From Pseudomonadota bacterium (GTDB taxonomy: Bacteria; Pseudomonadota; Gammaproteobacteria; Burkholderiales; Burkholderiaceae_D): a stretch of DNA of 5,545 nt. The position numbers were made by a program, and so were the translations under genes. The DNA is taken from positions 1 to 5,545 of the forward strand of contig JAEYIG010000073.1 in the NCBI GenBank assembly GCA_023409175.1, read 5' to 3'. Below the pieces are notes generated by a model. The model was given only the letters and a program-made list of their open reading frames with translations. It was not told the origin of the DNA and did not search any database. Of this stretch, positions 1 through 5,348 are shown piece after piece. The number at the start of each line of letters is the position of its first letter. The first letter of the stretch is position 1.

Positions 1-174
1 TTGATGGGTGCCCCGGCACGTGTCGCCAAAACCATGGATGAGAAAACCGCCTCCAGAATGCCACGGACAGCCGACCATTACGTCTGGAACAGGCAACGTT
101 TCCTGGACACGCTTGAAAAAGTCGGACCTGACGAGGTCATCATGCAAAACCTTGATGAAACATCAGCAAAGTAA
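1..174 (+). CDS. gamma-class carbonic anhydrase-like protein (LbH fold), C-terminal fragment
   Basis: Frame 1 is open from the window edge to the TAA at 172-174, giving 57 residues of a gene that starts upstream. It begins LMGAPARVAKTMDEK and continues with HYVWNRQRFLDTLEK. The pattern 'GxPAR/K-V-x-x-hydrophobic' followed by a short acidic helix and then 'xHYVxNxxRF' is the usual end of the left-handed beta-helix gamma-carbonic anhydrase family (YrdA/PaaY-like). There, the last hexapeptide coil is capped by a C-terminal helix packing on the trimer. The metal-binding histidines lie upstream and are not visible, so catalytic competence cannot be judged. Members are cytosolic trimers that bind zinc or a similar metal, and many have no proven carbonic anhydrase activity. 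It is co-directional with hslO, with a gap of about 56-65 bp depending on the hslO start. The family call is from recognition of the tail only. Confidence 0.75.
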   Translation: MMGAPARVAKTMDEKTASRMPRTADHYVWNRQRFLDTLEKVGPDEVIMQNLDETSAK

Positions 175-180
175 AGACTT

Positions 181-211
181 TTTACTATAACCCTCACAGC
201 CGCGGTAAAAT
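181..211 (+). promoter_or_regulatory. possible sigma70 promoter of hslO
   Basis: In the gap before hslO, TAAAAT at 206-211 sits inside the GC-rich inverted repeat GCGGTAAAATCCGC. TTTACT at 181-186 matches four of six bases of the -35 consensus but at a long 19-bp spacing. Transcription would start near 218, leaving a leader of only about 12-22 nt. A second -10-like TATAAC at 186-191 has no convincing -35. No heat-shock (sigma32) promoter is apparent in the gap. Confidence 0.35.
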
Positions 212-239
212 CCGCACTTTCAAAAACGGAATGTCCAGC

Positions 240-1163
240 ATGAAAGACCAACTTCAGAAATTCCTTTTCCAGCAGGCCGCCGTGCGCGGTGAATTCGTCG
301 AAATGACAGAAACCTGGTCACAGATACAGGCCAACCACCATTACCCGAAACCGGTTAGCCGGCTGCTGGGCGAAATGATCGGTGCAGCTGCCCTCCTGTG
401 CGGCAATATCAAATTCAACGGCGCGCTTATCCTGCAGATTCAGGGCAACGGCCCTGTCCGCCTGCTCGTTGTGGAATGCGATTCCGCCCTGCATATCAGG
501 GCGACCGCCAAACTGGATGCCGACGCCGTCATTCATGACGATGCAAGCTTCACCGACCTCATCAACGCGCATGGCAGAGGCCGGTTCGTCATCACGCTTG
601 ACCCTCTCGACAAGGTGCCCGGCCAGCAACCCTATCAGGGTATCGTCTCACTCGAAGGCGACACGATTGCCCATGTGATTGAAAATTACATGAAACAATC
701 CGAACAGCTCGACACCCGTATCCAGCTGGCAGCTGACGAAAAGGTCATCAGAGGCCTTCTTCTGCAAAAAATGCCATCCCAAACCGGCGCAGACGGCATC
801 AGCGAAAAAAATGAAGAGGAAGAAAACGCCTGGCAGCATCTTGCCGCACTGACAGCGACCTTAAAACCGAAAGAAATGCTGGAAACCGATATTGATACCT
901 TGAGACACCGCCTTTTCTGGGAAGAGGACGTTTACATGTTCGACCCGTTAAATCCGGTTTTCCAGTGTACCTGCAGCAGGGAGAAAGTCGCCAACATGCT
1001 CAAGATGCTTGGGGAAAAGGAAGTCAACGATGCACTTGCCGAACAGGGTGACCTGTCGATCGGCTGTGATTTCTGCGGACAGTCTTACGAATTCAATTCC
1101 GAAGATTGCAAGGGGATTTTCGCGCCCGAACCGGACGGCAGCACGGGCAACACGATTCACTGA
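240..1163 (+). CDS. hslO: Hsp33 redox-regulated holdase chaperone
   Basis: Cytosolic chaperone that is silent when reduced and zinc-bound. On oxidation plus heat it releases zinc, forms disulfides, unfolds its linker and holds unfolding client proteins. Numbering from the ATG at 231, the N-terminal Hsp33 domain spans about residues 4-180, with typical segments such as KPVSRLLGEMIGAAALL and GNGPVRLLVVEC. A short acidic linker follows (about 183-203). The C-terminal zinc switch has Cys246-x-Cys248 and Cys279-x-x-Cys282, so all four ligands are present. Length is slightly above the common 290-300 residues. There are two in-frame ATGs, at 231 and 240. I prefer 240 (307 aa, starting MKDQLQKFLF) because GGA at 228-230 lies 9 nt before it, whereas it abuts ATG 231. 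The longer 310-aa form remains possible. The gene converges on the DUF349 gene and ends at a shared terminator. Confidence 0.95.
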   Translation: MKDQLQKFLFQQAAVRGEFVEMTETWSQIQANHHYPKPVSRLLGEMIGAAALLCGNIKFNGALILQIQGNGPVRLLVVECDSALHIRATAKLDADAVIHDDASFTDLINAHGRGRFVITLDPLDKVPGQQPYQGIVSLEGDTIAHVIENYMKQSEQLDTRIQLAADEKVIRGLLLQKMPSQTGADGISEKNEEEENAWQHLAALTATLKPKEMLETDIDTLRHRLFWEEDVYMFDPLNPVFQCTCSREKVANMLKMLGEKEVNDALAEQGDLSIGCDFCGQSYEFNSEDCKGIFAPEPDGSTGNTIH

Positions 1164-1180
1164 ACAAGCTTTTTTCCTGT

Positions 1181-1208
1181 AAAAATACCCGGTTTAACCG
1201 GGTTTTTT
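1181..1208. terminator. bidirectional intrinsic terminator between hslO and the DUF349 gene
   Basis: Stem ACCCGG (1187-1192) pairs with CCGGGT (1198-1203) around a TTTAA loop; two further T-A pairs are possible in the loop. A run of six T (1203-1208) follows on the + strand, serving hslO. AAAAA (1181-1185) provides the T-run on the - strand, serving the DUF349 gene. The DUF349 stop codon (1194-1196) lies in the loop region. Confidence 0.85.
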
Positions 1209-3788
1209 CAATGTAAGGACCAGATTGCTGATCCTCTGTATATCGGCTTCGTCCATCAAGGCAGGCAACTCCAGCAATTGCTTCATGACTTCATCTGACT
1301 GGATATGATCGCCCCCAAGCGAATCCTGCAATACCTGTACCTGCATCATCATGCGTTCCTGCATGAGTTCAGCGGGACTGTCGAGCCCGTAAACGATTTC
1401 ACAACGCAGGATGTTCTCCTTCAGTGAAGCGGCATTCTCGGCCAGACGTTTTCCATAGCCCATATTCAGGCTCGCAATCGCCTTCAGGCCGTTATAAAAA
1501 CGATGGGAAAGAACGTTTTCCAGCTTGTCAGGCAACGCGGGTAATTCCTTCCAGGCAGAATCGTATTTTTCATCGTCTGCGGATACATCAAGTGATAACT
1601 CATCGACCTGCTGACAAACCGAAACCATCCGTTTTTCCACTTCGGAACACAGACGAAGCTTTTCCGGAAGGGATTGCAGGGCGGATTGGAGCTTTTCCGC
1701 CTTCAGCTGTACAATTTTCGTCCTGACGGCTGAAACAGCCATATCCAGTCTCTTCAGAAGCGCAGATTCGGACTCTCTCGGCACATTGCCAATACTGTCC
1801 CATTGCTTCAAAAGCCGGGACAACTGATGTTCCATATCGGAAAAATCCGTTGCATCAAGACTTTCCAGTTCGGCACAGACCGCTTCCTTCTGATGCAGGT
1901 GCTCCTGCCTTTCAAGGTCAATGGCCCTGTTCTTTTCCATGCGTTTGCCGTGCAGGTTCTCACAGACTTCACGGAAACGCGACCAGAGTTTCTTGTCTTC
2001 CCGGTTGTCCAGCGGGAAATTCCTGGCATACGCCTGCCATTTTTGCTGGACGTCTTTCAACTGTTTCCCGGAATCCTTGCTTTCCGGATCAATGGCAAGC
2101 ACTTCGCCGATCAGTTTCTCACGCAGTTCGACTTCAAGCTGGGACTGTTTGTAGAGCGCATCCCTTACCGGCTGCAATACGCTTGAAAAAGCATCGTCGA
2201 GCCTTTTCTTTTCCGCTTTGCCCACCATGCCGATCTGGCGCCATACCTGGGAAATCTGGCGGTAGAAATTGATGAGCGTTTTCCAGTCCCTGTTTTTGGT
2301 TTCCGTTTCAAAAAAAGCCGGATCAAGACTGTTTATGAAAGCCCTGGCATTCTCAATGATGGCTTCGGCTTTAACGACGTTTTCCTGACGTTCTTCGGCC
2401 TGCTTTTTCGCATGTTCAAGAACCGGTTCATATGCACGGTTGCACAAGGTGTCGAATTCGATCCACTGGGCTTTGGCGGCAGTACCGGACACGGCTGTCA
2501 GTGTTTTCCACTGTTCACGCGCATTCACGATGGCAGAAGAAAGCTCGTCAATGGACAAATCCTGTTCCAGAAGCGATTCGACAAAATGGATGAGTTTTTC
2601 ACGGGATTGCTGGCCGCCCCATTTTGCCCAGCCCTTCAGGCGCCGCACTTCGCTTCTCAGCTCGGCCAACTGGTTTTTCCGGTCTTCCGTCAGATCCAGT
2701 TTATCCAGGTCCAGGCGGTTCAACGCTTCTTCATGAGTGAATGCATCCTGTGCCAATCCGGATTCAACAGCCTGCTGCATTCCACTGAGGTGTTCCTCAA
2801 AATACGTCAGGGCTTCGTTTTCCGGCAACTCCAGTTTTGGCAATGCCTTGCCGACATCGGCAACCTCGACAATCGCGCGACACAGGACATTCTGATAACG
2901 TTCGTTCAGTTCGGCCATCCTGTCGACGTCCTGGAGTTTCGGCAAATCGCGCCAGATCTTTTCCAGTTCATCTTTTTTCAATCCGGAAGCGTCGAGTTGC
3001 TCCCATTTTTCCAGCCAGCCGATACGTTCCGCCACTGACTGGTATTCCTGCGCATAACGGCCGGATTGCTGTTTCAACCCATCGAGCTTCGTTTCGAGAG
3101 CAGCAAACGCCTGACGCGGCAGGGAAAGCCATTCCGGCGACTGTTTCCATTCCGTTATTTTCGAAGTCACGTCTTCAAGCGCGGCAGATCGTTCATCGGG
3201 GGTCAAGGTGTCATTTGCCCCGATTTCAGAAAGCCTGGCATCAGCCGCGATCAAATCGCGCTGCAGGTCAAGCTGAAAGGCCAGCCTCGACGTCAGCCGG
3301 GCATGAAGAGAATCGAATTCTGCATTCAGTTCAGGAGGCAAAAGACCGTTGCCTGCAGAGACGATCGCCTTCCATTCGCGATCGAGTTCAGCGACCAGAT
3401 TCGGGGTCAAACCGGCTTCGTTTACCAGCCGGGTGGCTTCTTCAATACATTTTCCGGCATCGGCAAGGAATTTGTCGGAGCGGGCCAGTTCACCCAAACG
3501 TTCCTGCATCAGCCGGTAAACACGGCGATCGGTTTTCTGCAGGGCTGTCCGGACTTTTTCCAGCGCCTCTTTTGCCTGAATTTTCCGGGCCGCCACGAAA
3601 CGCGCATCGGCAAACCGGCATTGCAGAACGAAATCCGCAATCAGCATATCGTCACCCGATAATTGTTCCGCCTGTTGCAATGCCTCCTGTTTGGCGATTT
3701 GCGAATCGGATGGCACTTTCCTGACGACCGGCTGCACAATGGCAACAGGACGTTTTTTGCGGAAACAATTGAGTAGAAAATTCAGCAT
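1194..3788 (-). CDS. DUF349 repeat protein, long alpha-helical (864 aa)
   Basis: Long, highly charged, Leu/Glu/Lys/Gln-rich helical protein with no signal peptide or membrane segment, probably cytosolic. Recognisable DUF349 units have a Trp followed by a short hydrophobic turn, then an acidic/basic helix with an aromatic. Examples start at Trp427 (WKTLTAVSG), Trp516 (WRQIGMVGKAEKKRL), Trp584 (WQAYARNFP, then LWSRFREVCENL) and Trp663 (WDSIGNVPRESESALLKRL). More degenerate units lie at Trp139, Trp214, Trp279 and Trp746. The molecular role of DUF349 proteins is not established, and I assign none. The start ATG at 3788 gives MLNFLLNCFRKKRP, a short hydrophobic/basic N-terminus. Its ribosome site is poor: AAGG is only 3 nt away and CAGG is about 12 nt away. 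The gene is monocistronic by context, with a convergent neighbour, its own upstream gap and a shared terminator. The last sense codons, KKPG, are written by the terminator stem. Confidence 0.88.
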   Translation of the reverse strand: MLNFLLNCFRKKRPVAIVQPVVRKVPSDSQIAKQEALQQAEQLSGDDMLIADFVLQCRFADARFVAARKIQAKEALEKVRTALQKTDRRVYRLMQERLGELARSDKFLADAGKCIEEATRLVNEAGLTPNLVAELDREWKAIVSAGNGLLPPELNAEFDSLHARLTSRLAFQLDLQRDLIAADARLSEIGANDTLTPDERSAALEDVTSKITEWKQSPEWLSLPRQAFAALETKLDGLKQQSGRYAQEYQSVAERIGWLEKWEQLDASGLKKDELEKIWRDLPKLQDVDRMAELNERYQNVLCRAIVEVADVGKALPKLELPENEALTYFEEHLSGMQQAVESGLAQDAFTHEEALNRLDLDKLDLTEDRKNQLAELRSEVRRLKGWAKWGGQQSREKLIHFVESLLEQDLSIDELSSAIVNAREQWKTLTAVSGTAAKAQWIEFDTLCNRAYEPVLEHAKKQAEERQENVVKAEAIIENARAFINSLDPAFFETETKNRDWKTLINFYRQISQVWRQIGMVGKAEKKRLDDAFSSVLQPVRDALYKQSQLEVELREKLIGEVLAIDPESKDSGKQLKDVQQKWQAYARNFPLDNREDKKLWSRFREVCENLHGKRMEKNRAIDLERQEHLHQKEAVCAELESLDATDFSDMEHQLSRLLKQWDSIGNVPRESESALLKRLDMAVSAVRTKIVQLKAEKLQSALQSLPEKLRLCSEVEKRMVSVCQQVDELSLDVSADDEKYDSAWKELPALPDKLENVLSHRFYNGLKAIASLNMGYGKRLAENAASLKENILRCEIVYGLDSPAELMQERMMMQVQVLQDSLGGDHIQSDEVMKQLLELPALMDEADIQRISNLVLTLKKPG

Positions 3789-3820
3789 ATGCCTTAAAAC
3801 CTGACTTCATAAAAAAAGAC

Positions 3821-3829
3821 ATGATATCA
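3821..3829 (-). promoter_or_regulatory. possible extended -10 promoter of the DUF349 gene
   Basis: On the - strand TGATATCAT (3829-3821) matches the extended -10 form TGn-TATAAT with five of six bases in the hexamer. No convincing -35 lies at 16-18 bp. The region behind it (3841-3895) is extremely A/T-rich and could act as an UP-like element. Transcription would begin near 3814, about 26 nt before the start codon. Confidence 0.35.
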
Positions 3830-3878
3830 AGAGGTGAGGAAAATTAGCTTTTTCTTGTTAAAAAAAATAAATAATTTT

Positions 3879-3898
3879 TCAGAAAATTGTTTTTCTGA
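3879..3898. repeat. A/T-rich inverted repeat
   Basis: Perfect 8-bp arms TCAGAAAA (3879-3886) and TTTTCTGA (3891-3898) surround a 4-nt spacer. No T-run follows directly on the + strand. On the - strand the next bases are A-rich, with an eight-T run only about 10 nt further. It could therefore be a weak terminator for the 69-aa gene, or an operator-like site upstream of the DUF349 gene. The function is not decided by the sequence. Confidence 0.5.
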
Positions 3899-4037
3899 CG
3901 CGTTTAGGGCGACAAATGGCAAGTAAACGAAAGATGGGAAAGGAGGAAGAAGGATACTACTGGAAACCGCGACAGATTTTATGCCCTGAAAACATTTGAG
4001 AAAACCGGCATAACAATCTATCGGGAACAGTAGTCAA

Positions 4038-4067
4038 TTGCCTATGGCTGAATCAGCCTGCAGGCAA
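4038..4067. repeat. interrupted inverted repeat downstream of the 69-aa gene
   Basis: The inner palindrome GGCTGA-A-TCAGCC (4046-4058) is flanked by outer arms TTGCCT (4038-4043) and AGGCAA (4062-4067), with small unpaired stretches between. It lies 17 nt after the stop codon of the 69-aa gene, so its mRNA would carry a long 3' hairpin. No T-run follows in that direction, so it does not fit a simple intrinsic terminator. A 3' stabilising structure or a protein-binding site is equally possible. Confidence 0.55.
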
Positions 4068-4084
4068 CTTTATCAGGAAAACCG

Positions 4085-4294
4085 TCAGGAATTGGCGCAA
4101 CCGCAATGATGAAGTTTGCAGCAATCATTTGCAGGAGTGCCCTGCGACGTTACCTGAGTGTGGATATTGGCAAGCAGATCATAAGCCTGTGCCCGCTGGC
4201 TGTGAAGGCCAACCATAATTTCATGATCGAGACCCATGCTCATATAGCACCGTTTCAGATGATCGGCATGTTCTCTGGACATTGATTTCTTCAT
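4085..4294 (-). CDS. small hypothetical protein with Cys/His-rich C-terminus (69 aa)
   Basis: I do not recognise the family. I start the gene at the ATG at 4294 because AGGAAAGG (4308-4301) stands 6 nt before it. The frame stays open up to an ATG at 4453, but that start lacks a ribosome site and the extra residues (for example GAGCLRGGMCSRGFG) look like translated leader. The 69-aa product begins MKKSMSREHADHLKRCYMSM, is mostly polar and helical to about residue 48, then has a loop. It ends in a cluster, CCKLHHCGC, with Cys58, Cys59, His62, His63, Cys64 and Cys66. His9, His12 and Cys16 add an HxxHxxxC spacing near the N-terminus. This suggests metal binding or a redox role, which is inference only. 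There is no signal peptide or membrane helix. A dedicated promoter and a long leader precede it, which favours a real gene. Confidence 0.6.
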   Translation of the reverse strand: MKKSMSREHADHLKRCYMSMGLDHEIMVGLHSQRAQAYDLLANIHTQVTSQGTPANDCCKLHHCGCANS

Positions 4295-4480
4295 AATGAA
4301 CCTTTCCTGTAAAATCTTTTTGAGATAATAGGAACCCACCGTTGCTGTCATTGCCCGATTAAGGTAAACCAGCCCGGCCATTCCAAAGCCGCGTGAACAC
4401 ATCCCACCACGCAGGCAACCTGCTCCGTCCGTCCTCAGACAGGTCCGGATCATTGGGTAAACAATCCGAATTGCAGACCT
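4295..4480 (-). other. long structured 5' leader of the 69-aa gene
   Basis: Between the TATAAT promoter and the start codon lie about 185 nt without a convincing gene. In transcript order the predicted pairings start with a 5'-terminal stem, AGGTC/GACCT plus CGGAT/ATCCG (4480-4441). Next comes GCAGG-TTG-CCTGC (4423-4411), which competes with GCGTG/CACGC (4412-4391). Then come CGGC/GCCG (4391-4375), and finally TTCCT/AGGAA with ATCT/AGAT inside (4334-4304), which covers part of the Shine-Dalgarno sequence. It does not match any riboswitch consensus I know. It could be a regulatory leader, or an independent small RNA without an obvious terminator of its own. Confidence 0.4.
4301..4308 (-). promoter_or_regulatory. 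ribosome binding site that fixes the start of the 69-aa gene
   Basis: AGGAAAGG on the - strand, 6 nt before the ATG at 4294. It is the only good Shine-Dalgarno match in this open frame, and it decides for the 69-aa over the 122-aa reading. Confidence 0.65.
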
Positions 4481-4483
4481 TGT

Positions 4484-4513
4484 ATTATACCCTGAATTCG
4501 GATTTCATGCCAC
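4484..4513 (-). promoter_or_regulatory. sigma70 promoter for the 69-aa gene, overlapping the upstream stop codon
   Basis: On the - strand a perfect -10 box TATAAT (4489-4484) lies 18 bp after GTGGCA (4513-4508), which matches four of six bases of TTGACA. The TAA stop of the 192-aa gene (4487-4485) is part of the -10 box, and the -35 box lies inside its last codons. The predicted start of transcription is near 4480-4477. Confidence 0.6.
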
Positions 4514-5063
4514 CCTGACGCCGGGCTGAACCGTCGCGAACGAAATCGAATACTCCTTTTTCATTCATATACTTATCATCAAAGAGTTCCTTATCCTCTT
4601 TAATGAAACTCTCGGCCAGGGAAAACCAGACATCTTCTGCCACGTTACCCTTGACGGGCGTTCCCATTTCACTTTCCTCGAAGTCCAGCAATCTCCGGTT
4701 CAGGTCGCAATAACGCCTGATTTCAGGAGCGATCATCCCTCCGTCGATCGTACCGTTTTCGAATGCCTCTTTCAAAACAGGAACGAGAGAAGAATGGCAC
4801 GTTGAAATGTCTTTCTTCATGCCGTTCATGCTTCCCAGAAAGCCGCTCCGCGAGTCATCGGCCGCAATAAACGGCAGAATGTATTTCTCGAAACGTCTTG
4901 TCCTGCGTTCTTGTTCGACCCTTTCGACAAGCGCTGACAGGCAGATCCCATGCTCATCCATAATGGCCGTTCTGTCTGCTTCGCCCATAAGGCGTTCAAG
5001 CAATTCTCTGATCCGGTTGTTTTCATTGGCACAGACAATCCGGACATACGTATTCGATAACAT
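4485..5063 (-). CDS. hypothetical soluble protein (192 aa)
   Basis: I do not recognise this protein. It starts MLSNTYVRIVCANENNRIRE and is charged and mostly helical in appearance. It has no signal peptide, membrane segment or obvious catalytic motif. A basic stretch (EQERRTRRFEKY, about residues 50-61) is followed by a hydrophobic turn (ILPFIAADD). A second half is rich in acidic residues (LLDFEESEMG about 125-134, IKEDKELFDDKY about 154-165). Four cysteines (11, 41, 89, 119) are widely spaced. The start at 5063 is the first ATG of the frame; GAG 7 nt upstream is a weak ribosome site. The frame is long, has a coherent amino-acid composition and is not overlapped by a better frame, so it is probably real. 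No convincing promoter was found in the 285-bp gap upstream, and no terminator follows it, so transcripts may read through into the 69-aa gene. Confidence 0.7.
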   Translation of the reverse strand: MLSNTYVRIVCANENNRIRELLERLMGEADRTAIMDEHGICLSALVERVEQERRTRRFEKYILPFIAADDSRSGFLGSMNGMKKDISTCHSSLVPVLKEAFENGTIDGGMIAPEIRRYCDLNRRLLDFEESEMGTPVKGNVAEDVWFSLAESFIKEDKELFDDKYMNEKGVFDFVRDGSARRQGGMKSEFRV

Positions 5064-5286
5064 ACTTATCTCACACAGAATTTTCAGGATGTAGAAAGGG
5101 TAAAACCGGGAGCTTGAACCGACAATAATGTCAAAACAGGAAAGCCGTTACCCGCCATCTGAAAAGCTTAATGTCTATCCCTGACCGCCCAATTGAGGGA
5201 AAGCAAATCCAAACGAGTATCGGTTTGAAAAATTCTGCTGGATGTTTCTGACAGACATTCATTCAGCCTGAAAACATGATCCGGAC
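5064..5286. other. intergenic region upstream of the 192-aa gene
   Basis: No supported gene is present. On the - strand a perfect TTGACA (5134-5129) occurs, but no -10 box lies 16-18 bp after it. TTGTCG with TACCCT at 17 bp is a weak alternative. A 43-codon - strand frame (5131-5262) and 26- and 18-codon + strand frames lack good ribosome sites. The region presumably holds the promoter of the 192-aa gene, but I cannot place it. Confidence 0.5.
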
Positions 5287-5322
5287 AAAAAAATGGCCTG
5301 CCGATACGCAATATCGGCAGGC
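5287..5322 (-). terminator. strong intrinsic terminator of the gene entering from the right
   Basis: A perfect 11-bp stem pairs GCCTGCCGATA (5296-5306) with TATCGGCAGGC (5312-5322) around a 5-nt loop. On the - strand it is followed by CA and then seven T (5293-5287). It lies 26 bp after the stop codon of the partial gene and insulates it from the 192-aa gene. Confidence 0.92.
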
Positions 5323-5348
5323 ACACATATGACAGAAGTCGTGCAATC

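Larger units (their letters stand above)
3789..4084. other. intergenic region between the DUF349 gene and the 69-aa gene
   Basis: This is 296 bp without a convincing gene. It holds the likely DUF349 promoter, an A/T-rich block at 3841-3895, and an inverted repeat TCAGAAAA-TTGT-TTTTCTGA at 3879-3898. A further interrupted inverted repeat lies at 4038-4067. The 27-codon frame at 3916-3999 (MASKRKMGKEEEGYYW...) has AGGG 6 nt upstream of its ATG but no other support. The part from 3900 to 4035 otherwise shows nothing I can name. Confidence 0.6.

Noticed and set aside
112..118. CTTGAAA, resembling a sigma32 -35 box ahead of hslO
   Set aside because: It lies inside the coding end of the upstream gene, and no CCCCATnT-like -10 follows at 12-15 bp.
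8..190. 60-codon + strand frame starting MPRHVSPKPW
   Set aside because: It overlaps the gamma-carbonic anhydrase tail in another frame; the frame 1 reading has family-like sequence and this one does not.
2837..3724. 295-codon + strand open frame opposite the DUF349 gene, and similar ones at 2412-3038 and 3066-3662
   Set aside because: They lie entirely antisense to a convincing gene. Their translations are rich in Arg, Ser, Pro, Phe and Cys, as expected from the reverse of Leu/Glu/Lys-rich codons, and show no family features.
3940..3946. Perfect Shine-Dalgarno AAGGAGG on the + strand
   Set aside because: No ATG, GTG or TTG follows within usable distance; the next ATG is at 3981.
3916..3999. 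27-codon + strand frame with AGGG 6 nt upstream
   Set aside because: Too short and without promoter, terminator or recognisable product; such frames are expected by chance.
4060..4419. Direct repeat GCAGGCAAC at 4060-4068 and 4411-4419 flanking the 69-aa gene
   Set aside because: A shared 9-mer within a few hundred bases is not significant. Both copies are parts of different hairpins, and no mobile-element features accompany them.
4085..4453. 122-codon version of the small - strand gene
   Set aside because: The extra 53 residues lack protein-like character and the ATG at 4453 has no ribosome site, while the ATG at 4294 has AGGAAAGG at 6 nt.
5056..5070. GATAA-CATAC-TTATC inverted repeat over the start codon of the 192-aa gene
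   Set aside because: Five-base arms are expected by chance; without conservation it cannot be called an operator or hairpin.
5131..5262. 43-codon - strand frame (MNVCQKHPAEFFKP...)
   Set aside because: Only a weak AGG lies 4 nt before the start, and the composition looks random. Kept as intergenic.
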